Below are positions 50,501 through 58,096 of a stretch of 64,000 bases of DNA, in pieces. Source of the DNA: Chloracidobacterium sp. Its GTDB lineage: Bacteria > Acidobacteriota > Blastocatellia > Pyrinomonadales > Pyrinomonadaceae. The position numbers and the translations under genes are program-made. Below the pieces are notes generated by a model, which saw only the letters and a program-made list of their open reading frames with translations, was not told where the DNA came from and did no database searches. How positions within the stretch are numbered: position 1 is the first letter of the stretch; each line of letters opens with the position of its first letter. The stretch covers positions 2,850,501-2,914,500 of the forward strand of contig JADJWP010000002.1 of the NCBI GenBank assembly GCA_016716305.1, in the 5' to 3' direction.

Positions 50501-51271
50501 CTACTGACTTCTGGTTTCTGAATTCTGACTTCTGTTGATCAGGCTGGCGGAGAAGGCGGCGCCAAAGCCGTTGTCGATGTTGACGACGGTGACGTTTGAC
50601 GCGCAGGAATTTAGCATGCCGAGCAAGGCGGCGAGGCCGCCGAACGAAGCTCCGTAGCCGACCGAGGTCGGGACGGCGATGACCGGAACGCTGACGAGGC
50701 CGCCGACGACCGAGGGCAGTGCGCCTTCCATTCCGGCGCAGACGATGACGACGCGCGACGCCTGGAGCCGCTCGCGTTCGGCAAGTATGCGGTGAACTCC
50801 GGCGACGCCGGCATCCCAGATGCGCTGGACGCGGTTGCCCATCGTCTCGGCGGTCAGGGCGGCCTCTTCGGCAACCGGGATGTCGCTCGTGCCGGCGGTG
50901 CAGATGGTGATCTCGCCGGTGCCGAGCTCGGTGCGGTCGCGAAAGACGCGTATGACGCGCGCCTCTTCGTGCCATTCGGCGTCGGTGTGGATGTTGCGGA
51001 TCAGCCCGTAGACCTCGGCGGTCGTCCGCGTGATCAGGACGTTCGGCGAACGCTCGACGATCCGCTCAAAGATGCCTGCTACCTGCTCGGGCCGTTTGCC
51101 GAGGCCGAAAATGACCTCGGGAAAACCCTGCCGCGAAGCCCGTCCATGATCGACGCGGGCATAGCCGATATCTTCGAATGAAAGATGCTTGATGCGTTCG
51201 GCGGCGTCCGTCTCGTTCAACTCGCCCGCTTTGAACGCGGCGAGGATGTTTTCCAGGTCTCGGATGTTCAT
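50501..51271 (-). CDS. larB: Nickel-pincer cofactor biosynthesis protein LarB
   Basis: The product has 256 residues. The N-terminal helix (LENILAAFKAGELNETDAAERI) precedes GYARVDHGRASRQGFPEVIFG, the phosphate/pyridine nucleotide part, and an AIR-carboxylase-like domain with CTAGTSDIPVAEEA, VIVCAGMEGALPSVVGGLV and VPTSVGYGASFGGLAALLGMLNSC in parts. LarB carboxylates nicotinic-acid adenine dinucleotide in the pathway to the LarA nickel cofactor. LarC and LarE are not in the window. The last residues (SQNSETRSQ) come from a small CTGACTTCTG direct repeat and look like a late extension. Confidence 0.92.
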   Translation of the reverse strand: MNIRDLENILAAFKAGELNETDAAERIKHLSFEDIGYARVDHGRASRQGFPEVIFGLGKRPEQVAGIFERIVERSPNVLITRTTAEVYGLIRNIHTDAEWHEEARVIRVFRDRTELGTGEITICTAGTSDIPVAEEAALTAETMGNRVQRIWDAGVAGVHRILAERERLQASRVVIVCAGMEGALPSVVGGLVSVPVIAVPTSVGYGASFGGLAALLGMLNSCASNVTVVNIDNGFGAAFSASLINRSQNSETRSQ

Positions 51272-51341
51272 CGAACCGATAGATTAACAGGTTTGAGCGG
51301 CGAGTGACGAGCGAAGCCGGAAGTGCCTCTTTGGCGAAAGG

Positions 51342-51367
51342 AAAAAAGGCGGGAAACCGTTCCCGCC
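51342..51367 (-). terminator. Terminator of the small gene at 51401-51520 (leftward)
   Basis: GGCGGGAA (51348-51355) pairs with TTCCCGCC (51360-51367) around a 4-base loop; read leftward, it is followed by TTTTTTCC. It lies 34 bases past the stop of the small leftward frame and upstream of larB. Confidence 0.7.
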
Positions 51368-51400
51368 GAGAAGAGGACTTAGGAGGAAAATGAAAGATCG

Positions 51401-51520
51401 TTAAACGAGCATGCCGGCGTATTTGTATACGGACGTCAGCCTTATGATGACCGCCGCGACCACGTCATTACTGACAAGATCGAGCAGGAATATACACGTT
51501 CTGCATGACAACTCGTTCAT
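51401..51520 (-). CDS. Possible 39-aa protein with own terminator
   Basis: A 40-codon frame from ATG 51520 to TAA 51401 is preceded by AAGGTGAG, 4-6 bases upstream, and followed by a strong terminator. The product begins MNELSCRTCIFLLDLV and is mainly hydrophobic with a short polar centre; a Cys-x-x-Cys pair lies at residues 6-9. It sits in a 425-base gap between larB and the ubiX-like gene. No homologue is recalled. The rightward tiny frame here (MKDR at 51390) has a good ribosome site but is only 4 codons long. Confidence 0.45.
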   Translation of the reverse strand: MNELSCRTCIFLLDLVSNDVVAAVIIRLTSVYKYAGMLV

Positions 51521-51696
51521 TTCTCACCTTCACACTGCTTTGATCGCGTGATCGGGGGCGTTTATTCCCGCCGGTGTTATCACGCTCCGACCATTAACGC
51601 GAAGCCGCCGCCCGATTCGTATCACAAAAGGCAGGCGGGCCTCGGCGCTGCGGTCTTTGCGTTCGGCGGCCCAGGGGCTAATATCTTGATATCGAT

Positions 51697-52314
51697 ATGG
51701 AGATCACAGTTGGCATCACCGGTGCATCCGGCACCATCTACGCTTACCGGACGCTGCAGCTGCTGGCGGCGAGCGGCGCGGTCGAGACAATAAACCTGAT
51801 AATGTCGGGCACGGCCGCCACCGTCGCACAGGTAGAGATGGGCGTAAACCTCAAAGACCCGACGCCCGCCCGCATCAACGAATGGCTCGGGCTCGACGCG
51901 GCGTCGAAGCTGATAAGGTATTGGCGGCTGGACAACCTGGCGGCGAAGCCTTCGTCGGGTTCGAACAAGCAGGAAGGAATGATCATCGTACCGTGTTCGA
52001 TGGGAACGCTGGGTGCGATCGCATCGGGTGCCGGGACGAACCTGATCCATCGTGCGGCCGACGTATGCCTGAAAGAAGGCCGCAAGCTCGTCATCGTCCC
52101 GCGTGAGACGCCGTATAACGCCATTCATCTTGAGAACATGCTCAGGCTCTCGCGTGCGGGTGCTAGGATATTGCCGGCCAGTCCGGGTTTTTATCACCGG
52201 CCGAAGTCGATCGAGGACCTCGTCGAGCATCTGTGTTTCAGGATATTGGACCAGTTCGACATCCCGCATTCGAAGCGTTCGGCGTGGACCGGCGAAGAGG
52301 TGAGTGATGAATAA
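51697..52314 (+). CDS. ubiX: UbiX-family flavin prenyltransferase (candidate MqnM-type)
   Basis: The product has 205 residues. It opens with TVGITGASGTIYAYRTLQLL (GASG FMN-binding loop), has GMIIVPCSMGTLGAIASGAGTNLIHRAADVCLKEGRKLVIVPRETP in parts, and PASPGFYHRPKSIEDLVEHLCFRILD at the end, all hallmarks of UbiX. The enzyme makes prenylated FMN for UbiD-type decarboxylases. Because it heads a rightward operon ending in mqnD, its most likely role is in the futalosine menaquinone pathway. No UbiD partner is in the window. Confidence 0.88.
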   Translation: MEITVGITGASGTIYAYRTLQLLAASGAVETINLIMSGTAATVAQVEMGVNLKDPTPARINEWLGLDAASKLIRYWRLDNLAAKPSSGSNKQEGMIIVPCSMGTLGAIASGAGTNLIHRAADVCLKEGRKLVIVPRETPYNAIHLENMLRLSRAGARILPASPGFYHRPKSIEDLVEHLCFRILDQFDIPHSKRSAWTGEEVSDE

Positions 52315-52969
52315 GAAGATAAGCCTGATCGCGACGGTCGTTTTGATCGCCGCGTCATTTTTGACGGCGGCCGGACAGGAGCGGTTCGTGCGGCCGGTGG
52401 ATGAAGCGGCGAAAGACAAATCGTTTCTGGCGTTTCGCATCAAGCTGATCGCCGCTGCCGAGCGGAAAGACCTTGACTACGTCGTCAGCATAATGGACAA
52501 GGACATCAAGTTCAGCTTTGGCGACACCGAGGGCGTCGAGGATTTTCGCGAATTTTGGAAGGACGCCGACGCTTTCTGGGCCGAGTTCATCCCGGTGATA
52601 AAGAACGGCGGTTCGTTCTCGCCGCCGGCGGGTGTGACCGGACGTATGTTCATGGCGCCGTATACGTTCAGCAAGTGGCCCGATCAGATCGACGCATTTG
52701 AACACGCGGCGATAATCGGCAGCAACGTCAACCTTCGCGACAAGGCCTCGACCGACGGCAAGGTGCTCGGGCGCCTTTCGTACAACGTGGTAAAGGTGAC
52801 CGAATCCGTGTTAAAGGGCGAGAAGGCCGAATGGCACAAGGTCAGGACGCTCGGCGGAAAGACGGGCTGGGTAAAGGCGGAATACGTCCGCAGTTCGATC
52901 GATTACCGCGCCGGGTTTGAGAAAAAAGGCGGCGTCTGGAAGATGGTCTTTTTCGTTGCGGGCGATTGA
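52304..52969 (+). CDS. Exported SH3b-domain protein
   Basis: The product has 221 residues; the start (52304, or 52307 for the second Met) overlaps the ubiX stop. A signal peptide (KKISLIATVVLIAASFLTAAG) is followed by a mostly helical middle (LDYVVSIMDKDIKFSFGDTEG). The C-terminus carries a bacterial SH3 domain (GSNVNLRDKASTDGKVLGRLSYNVVKV ... WHKVRTLGGKTGWVKAEYV in parts). It may bind cell-wall or membrane parts. A functional link with menaquinone synthesis is not evident. Confidence 0.8.
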   Translation: MMNKKISLIATVVLIAASFLTAAGQERFVRPVDEAAKDKSFLAFRIKLIAAAERKDLDYVVSIMDKDIKFSFGDTEGVEDFREFWKDADAFWAEFIPVIKNGGSFSPPAGVTGRMFMAPYTFSKWPDQIDAFEHAAIIGSNVNLRDKASTDGKVLGRLSYNVVKVTESVLKGEKAEWHKVRTLGGKTGWVKAEYVRSSIDYRAGFEKKGGVWKMVFFVAGD

Positions 52970-52972
52970 CGG

Positions 52973-53725
52973 ATGAATACGGTCGAGCGGTTTTCGAACC
53001 GCGTTGCGAACTATGTAAAATATCGCCCCGGCTATCCGGCCGAGATGATGGCGTATTTTCGCGACCGGCTCGGGTTGACCGCGGCTTCGGTCGTGGCGGA
53101 CATCGGCTCGGGGACCGGGCTTTCGGCACGGCCTTTCCTCGAGGCCGGATGCACGGTCTATGGCGTCGAGCCGAACGCGGCGATGCGGGCTGCGGCGGAA
53201 GAATTTCTGGCCGGGTTTACCAATTTCAAAAACATCGACGGCACGTCGGCCGCAACCACGCTGCCCGATGCTTCGTGTGATCTTGTCGTTGCCGCGCAGG
53301 CGTTCCATTGGTTCGAACCGGAATCGACACGCCGCGAATTCAAGCGGATCTTAAAGCCCGGCGGCCGGGTCGCCCTGATATGGAACGAACGGCAGACAAC
53401 GACGACCGCCTTTCTCCGCGAATACGAACAGCTGCTTCTCAAATACGGCCGCGATTACGCCGAGGTGAGGCACGAACAGGTGAACGAAGAAGTGCTTGCG
53501 GCGTTTTTCCTTACCGATTTTCAGCGTCAGACGTTTGCAAACGAGCAGGTGTTCGACTTTGACGGCCTAAAGGGTCGGCTGCTCTCTTCATCGTACATGC
53601 CGGACGAGAATGACCCGGTTTTCGGGCCGATGATCGAAGAGCTCGAAGCCCTGTTTGCCAAACACGCCGAAAGCGGTAGAATAAAAGTTTTCTACGACAC
53701 CAATGTCTTTGTCTGTCAGTTGTAA
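52973..53725 (+). CDS. Class I SAM-dependent methyltransferase
   Basis: The product has 250 residues. The Methyltransf_11-type core shows motif I VVADIGSGTGLSARPFLEAG, then VYGVEPNAAMRAAA and LPDASCDLVVAAQAFHWFEPE with RILKPGGRVALIWNE (motif III). The start YRPGYPAEM is common in this large family, which contains trans-aconitate-type and other small-molecule methyltransferases. Substrate is unknown. It lies between the SH3 and mqnD genes with gaps of 3 bases on both sides, so it is in the same operon. It is not clearly MenG/UbiE. Confidence 0.85.
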   Translation: MNTVERFSNRVANYVKYRPGYPAEMMAYFRDRLGLTAASVVADIGSGTGLSARPFLEAGCTVYGVEPNAAMRAAAEEFLAGFTNFKNIDGTSAATTLPDASCDLVVAAQAFHWFEPESTRREFKRILKPGGRVALIWNERQTTTTAFLREYEQLLLKYGRDYAEVRHEQVNEEVLAAFFLTDFQRQTFANEQVFDFDGLKGRLLSSSYMPDENDPVFGPMIEELEALFAKHAESGRIKVFYDTNVFVCQL

Positions 53726-53728
53726 TAT

Positions 53729-54589
53729 ATGACGTCGAAACCCGAAACATCCCCTGAAGTAAGAACCATCACCGTCGCACATTCGCCTGATTCTGACGAC
53801 GCATTCATGTTTTACGGCCTCGCGACCAACAAGCTCGAGACCGAGGGCCTCAAGTTCGAACACACGCTGAAGGACATCCAGACGCTGAACGAAGATGCGA
53901 TGAACGGCGTTTTTGACGTAACGGCGATCTCGTTCCACGCTTACGCCTATATTTCGGATAAATACGCTTTGCTGCCTCACGGTGCGAGCATCGGCGACAA
54001 ATATGGCCCGATCGTCGTTTCAAAAGAACCGCGCGACGCAAGCGAGATCGGGCGAATGAAGATCGCCGTTCCGGGCGAACTGACGAGCGCTTATCTCGCA
54101 CTGCGGCTGTACGACCGCGATTTCGAACATGTCGTCGTTCCTTTTGACGAGATAATCGACGCTGTGCAGAAAGGCGACGTTGATGCCGGGTTGCTGATCC
54201 ACGAAGGCCAGCTTTTTTACAAGCAGATGGGACTCGACAAGGTGCTCGACCTCGGCGAATGGTGGTTCGAAAAAACGGGTCTGCCGCTGCCGATGGGCGG
54301 CAATGCGATCCGCCGCGACCTCGGCCCCGACCTGATGAAACAGGTCTCGAAACACCTCCACCGCAGCATCATGTACTCGATGGAAAACCGCGAGGACGCG
54401 CTCGCCTACGCGATGCAGTTCGCACGCGATATGTCGCCCGAGCTCGCCGACCGTTTCGTCGCGATGTGGGTCAATGACCTCACGCTCGATTACGGGACCC
54501 GCGGCAAGGAAGGCGTCCGCCGCCTGTTGCAGGAAGGCGTCGCCGCCGGCATCATCCCGCATGAAGTTGATATCGAGTTCGTCGACTAG
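53729..54589 (+). CDS. mqnD: 1,4-dihydroxy-6-naphthoate synthase (menaquinone, futalosine pathway)
   Basis: The product has 286 residues. Family motifs are TVAHSPDSDDAFMFYGLATNKL, LNEDAMNGVFDVTAISFHAYAYISDKYALLPHGAS, YGPIVVSKEPRD and GLPLPMGGNAIRRDLGP, read in parts. It converts cyclic de-hypoxanthinyl futalosine to 1,4-dihydroxy-6-naphthoate, and the two-domain periplasmic-binding-protein-like fold is expected. It ends the rightward run with ubiX, SH3 and methyltransferase genes and is followed by a strong terminator. Presence of this gene means the organism makes menaquinone by the futalosine route. Confidence 0.92.
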   Translation: MTSKPETSPEVRTITVAHSPDSDDAFMFYGLATNKLETEGLKFEHTLKDIQTLNEDAMNGVFDVTAISFHAYAYISDKYALLPHGASIGDKYGPIVVSKEPRDASEIGRMKIAVPGELTSAYLALRLYDRDFEHVVVPFDEIIDAVQKGDVDAGLLIHEGQLFYKQMGLDKVLDLGEWWFEKTGLPLPMGGNAIRRDLGPDLMKQVSKHLHRSIMYSMENREDALAYAMQFARDMSPELADRFVAMWVNDLTLDYGTRGKEGVRRLLQEGVAAGIIPHEVDIEFVD

Positions 54590-54613
54590 TTAAGGCAACT
54601 CACATTTTATAGC

Positions 54614-54645
54614 AACGGCTCGGAACCAAACCGGGCCGTTTTTTT
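54614..54645 (+). terminator. Rho-independent terminator after mqnD
   Basis: AACGGCTCGG (54614-54623) pairs with CCGGGCCGTT (54631-54640) with one G-T pair and a 7-base loop, followed by TTTTT. It lies 24 bases past the mqnD stop. Confidence 0.85.
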
Positions 54646-54756
54646 ATCACCACGCACGCGGGGGGACATAGACGAGAACGCCGTTTGATTCATCTGTTCA
54701 CTTACGTTACCGTTATGGCTAGTCCACTGAAATACAAATTTGGAGTTTAATGCAGA

Positions 54757-57700
54757 ATGTTGGTCTCCCTCCGATTCACACTTTTCATTTCCCTAGCGAC
54801 GATCTTCTCCCTAGCGACGGTCTTCCGCACTGTCTACTCTTTCGCGGCGACCGCGATCGACATTTTACCGCCCGCCGGCAGCGGGTCGTTCGGCAGCCAT
54901 ATCAGGACATTGCCGAACGGCAATTTCGTAGTTACTGATCCGACATTCGACATCCAGACCCCAAATTTTGTGGCGGATGCGGGCGCGGTTTACGTTTTTA
55001 CGCGAAATGGCGAGCTGATAAGCAGAATCACCGGCAAGTGTCAAAATGACAATCTTGGGTCGAATGGCATTACGGTGCTTCATTCCGGGAATTTTACGAT
55101 CAACAGTCCGAATGTGGATCTTCCGGTCCCGGAAAGTCAGAACCAAAACATATGTATCGGTGGCCTGACTTATGTGGTTCCGAATGTCGGCACTGTCACA
55201 TTAGGGCTCGGTGCGACCGGAATTGAAGGCGTCGCATCTGTTTCGAACAGCTTCATCGGAGATCACGTAAATGACCGGGTCGGCGATTCGGTTGCGCTGC
55301 CCAACGGTGATTACGCTGCGGTCGCCATATTTTGGAACGGCGGTCGCGGGGCGGTCAGCAAACGCAGCGGAACAGTCGTCGGCGGGGAATTTGTGACCGA
55401 TTCGAACAGCGTTGTTGGAGTTTCAACGGTCGACTTCGTCGGTAAGGTCACGGTCCTTCCAAATGGAAACTATGTTGTTTCCACAAATCGGCTCGCCAAT
55501 GGCCAACCGGCCTCGAGATTATGCATCCTTTCAGAACCTTGTGTCGGTCCCATGTCCGATGTCAACAGCCTGATCGGATCGCCGGGTGTTGGTGTCGATT
55601 TCGACGGTATTTATCCTCTTGCCGATGGGAATTACGTTCTCGTAAACCGCGGTTGGAATGGTGAACGGGGAGCAGTTACCTGGGTAAATGGTACAACCGG
55701 CCTGACCGGGCAAGTCTCATCCGACAACAGTCTTGTCGGCGGAACGGTACGAGACTTTGTTGGAAGCCGCGGCGTAAAAGCCCTGACGAACGGCGGATAT
55801 GTTGTTCTAAGCGAGATCTGGCAAGACGCTACAGCAACTCGGCGTGGGGCGGCGACATTTGGTCCGCCCGGCGGCATTTCCGGTGTGGTCTCATCTGTCA
55901 ACAGCCTTATCGGGGCCGGTACCGGCAGTTTCTCGCAATCCACGATCGTCCCATTAACGAATGGAAACTACGTTGTGAGCCTGCCGAACGCGATCCTTCC
56001 CGGCACAGGGTTTCTCGGGGCGGCTATTTGGGGCAGCGGTGTCACCGGTATCTCGGGGCCGATCTCGATATCGAACAGCTTGTACCGCGGTGCCAATATT
56101 GTGGTGCCGCTTTCAAACGGAAACTACGTAGTCGCCTCGACATCGGGATTTGGCGCGATAACTTGGGGCAACGGGCAAACAGGGATCACGGGCGAGATCT
56201 CCTCGGCAAACAGCATGGTGGGAACGGACATTGATGACCGCCTCGGCTTTGGCGGCGTAACGCCGTTGGCGAACGGGAACTACGTGGTCAGCAGTCCTTA
56301 CTGGGACAATAACGGAATTCAGAATGCTGGAGCCGTGACGTTGTGTAACGGCAGCGCTCCCGTGCTTGGCACGGTGACGACTTCCAACAGTATCGTAGGA
56401 ACAAAAGCGATGGACCAGGTCGGCTGGGGCGGCGCCGTTGCTCTTCCGAACGGCAATTACGTCGTCCGAAGTGACCTTTGGGATAACGGAACAACTGCAA
56501 ATGCCGGGGCGGTTACATTCGGGAACGGAGCAACCGGAGTTACGGGAGCCGTCTCGGAGCTTAACAGTCTGGTTGGCAGCAACATCGAGGACCGAATCGG
56601 CAATTCCGGCATAAAAGTCCTGCTGAACGGAAACTATGTTGTTACTTCCATTTCGTGGCAGAACAAAGGCGCAGTAACATTCGGAAACGGCATCACGGGA
56701 ACGTCCGGAGCAGTTTCCGCCGCCAATAGCATTGTTGGCAGCACGAACGACGATAGGGTAGGCACGTATGGCAACAATAATTCCACACGCGTTTTCGCTG
56801 ATAATACGTATGCGTTTCATAGTGCCAACTGGGATAACGGCGGAATTGTCGATGCGGGTGCGGTTACATTAGGCAAGGGCAATCGTCAGGTTAATGGAAC
56901 GATCTCGAGCGAAAATAGCGTTCGAGGTACTTTTACAGGTCAGGGCACGAGTCTGGTTTTCGACTACAGCACTACAGCAAAGTATATGGTGGTGGGTCGT
57001 GGAGCAGCGGTTTCGATCTTCAAGTACGAACAAACTGCCGCGCCATTCGACTTTGACGGGGACGGGAAGACGGATGTTGGTATCTTTCGTCCGGGGCCGG
57101 CAGAGTGGTGGTATCGGAGAAGCTCTGACGGACAGGTTCCGGCACTGCAGTTCGGCACGTCCACCGACGCGATCGCACCGGTGGATTACACGGGCGACGG
57201 AAAGTCGGATGTGGCGTTCTTCCGTCCGACGACGGGCGAGTGGTTCATTTTAAGATCGGAGGACGGATCGTTCTATTCGTTCCCGTTCGGCGGAGCGGGC
57301 GACACACCCGTCCCGGCGGACTACGACGGTGACGGCAAGGGCGATGTGGCGGTCTTCCGTTCGACCAACAACACATGGTACATCCAGCGTTCGTCCGACC
57401 TCGGGGTCTCGATCATCACCTTTGGAGCCTCGGGCGACCTTCCGGTGACGGCCGACTACGACGGCGACGGCAAGTCGGACATCGGCATCTTTCGTCCGGG
57501 CCCGGGCGAATGGTGGTATCTGCGGTCGTCTGACGGCGGCAACCGTGCTTTCCAGTTCGGGACATCGACCGACAGGACGGTGGTTGGCGACTACACGGGC
57601 GACGGCAAGGCAGACGCGGCGTTCTTCAGGCCGACCACGGGTGAATGGTTCATCCTGAGATCGGAGGACGGCTCGTTCTACTCGTTCCCGTTCGGCGGAG

Positions 57701-57870
57701 CAGGCGACACGCCGGTTCCCGGCGACTACGACGGCGACGGGAAGACGGACGCCGCGGTCTTCCGTCCGTCATCGGCGACGTGGTTCATGCTCGGCTCGAC
57801 CTCGGGCACGCAGATCATCCCGTTCGGTGCCGCCACCGACCGCCCGATCCCGAATGCGTTCGTCAGATAA
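54757..57870 (+). CDS. Large secreted repeat protein: N-terminal propeller-like repeats plus C-terminal FG-GAP/VCBS
   Basis: The product has 1037 residues with an export segment (FTLFISLATIFSLATVFRTVYSFA). Residues about 30-760 are roughly ten 65-75-residue units with the core NGNYVV-x-S-x-W-x-N-x-G-AVTFGNG-x-TG-x-x-G-x-VS-x-x-NS-x-VG, a repeat known in large bacterial adhesin-like proteins and compatible with a beta-propeller. Residues about 765-1035 are VCBS-type repeats (DFDGDGKTDVGIFRPG) with calcium loops. The C-terminal DNA is itself duplicated with a 405-base period. No catalytic site or sorting signal is visible. Surface or extracellular binding is inferred. Confidence 0.85.
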   Translation: MLVSLRFTLFISLATIFSLATVFRTVYSFAATAIDILPPAGSGSFGSHIRTLPNGNFVVTDPTFDIQTPNFVADAGAVYVFTRNGELISRITGKCQNDNLGSNGITVLHSGNFTINSPNVDLPVPESQNQNICIGGLTYVVPNVGTVTLGLGATGIEGVASVSNSFIGDHVNDRVGDSVALPNGDYAAVAIFWNGGRGAVSKRSGTVVGGEFVTDSNSVVGVSTVDFVGKVTVLPNGNYVVSTNRLANGQPASRLCILSEPCVGPMSDVNSLIGSPGVGVDFDGIYPLADGNYVLVNRGWNGERGAVTWVNGTTGLTGQVSSDNSLVGGTVRDFVGSRGVKALTNGGYVVLSEIWQDATATRRGAATFGPPGGISGVVSSVNSLIGAGTGSFSQSTIVPLTNGNYVVSLPNAILPGTGFLGAAIWGSGVTGISGPISISNSLYRGANIVVPLSNGNYVVASTSGFGAITWGNGQTGITGEISSANSMVGTDIDDRLGFGGVTPLANGNYVVSSPYWDNNGIQNAGAVTLCNGSAPVLGTVTTSNSIVGTKAMDQVGWGGAVALPNGNYVVRSDLWDNGTTANAGAVTFGNGATGVTGAVSELNSLVGSNIEDRIGNSGIKVLLNGNYVVTSISWQNKGAVTFGNGITGTSGAVSAANSIVGSTNDDRVGTYGNNNSTRVFADNTYAFHSANWDNGGIVDAGAVTLGKGNRQVNGTISSENSVRGTFTGQGTSLVFDYSTTAKYMVVGRGAAVSIFKYEQTAAPFDFDGDGKTDVGIFRPGPAEWWYRRSSDGQVPALQFGTSTDAIAPVDYTGDGKSDVAFFRPTTGEWFILRSEDGSFYSFPFGGAGDTPVPADYDGDGKGDVAVFRSTNNTWYIQRSSDLGVSIITFGASGDLPVTADYDGDGKSDIGIFRPGPGEWWYLRSSDGGNRAFQFGTSTDRTVVGDYTGDGKADAAFFRPTTGEWFILRSEDGSFYSFPFGGAGDTPVPGDYDGDGKTDAAVFRPSSATWFMLGSTSGTQIIPFGAATDRPIPNAFVR
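57043..57182 (+). repeat. 140-bp coding repeat shared with 63861-64000
   Basis: This VCBS-encoding stretch is about 90% identical at DNA level to 63861-64000, far more than expected for independent family members. Differences are mostly third-base changes. It marks a shared cassette between the two large secreted proteins; the second copy runs off the window. Confidence 0.8.
57049..57858 (+). repeat. Internal 405-bp tandem duplication in the FG-GAP region
   Basis: The block starting at 57049 (DFDGDGKTDVGIFRPG) recurs at 57454 (DYDGDGKSDIGIFRPG) with the same order of sub-repeats: each holds three about-45-residue units including GEWFILRSEDGSFYSFPFGG. DNA similarity is high throughout, so the duplication is of one three-unit block. 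Confidence 0.75.
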
Positions 57871-57939
57871 TGCTTGAAATGTGTCAACCGAAACCGCGGT
57901 TTGTGCATCTATCTTCCAGGACTTAGAATCGGGAGTTGG

Positions 57940-58065
57940 ATGATGAAGAAACATATCGGGTTTTTGGGTGCGTTGGCTTTTGTCGTTTTGACGGCTGTTT
58001 CGGCGGCGTTCGGCCAGCAGACAGGTTTGGTAAAGACCGACCCGAGCCGGTTAACATTGTCGTAA
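57940..58065 (+). pseudogene. Short signal-peptide-only frame, possible remnant of a secreted gene
   Basis: ATG 57940, 4 bases after GGGAG (57931-57935), opens a clear signal peptide (MMKKHIGFLGALAFVVLTAVSAAFGQ) and then only 16 residues (ending PSRLTLS) before a stop. A shift of one base would read NIVVTEHLRAR onward. The good ribosome site and export signal with no body suggest a decayed secreted gene, or a genuine tiny peptide. It lies between the 1037-residue protein and the convergent regulator. Confidence 0.4.
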
Positions 58066-58096
58066 CCGAGCACCTTCGTGCCCGTTAGTTTCGCGA

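Noticed and set aside
51390..51404. Four-codon rightward frame MKDR after TAGGAGG
   Set aside because: Strong ribosome site, but a 4-codon product with no following gene is not supported; the leftward 39-residue frame is more plausible.
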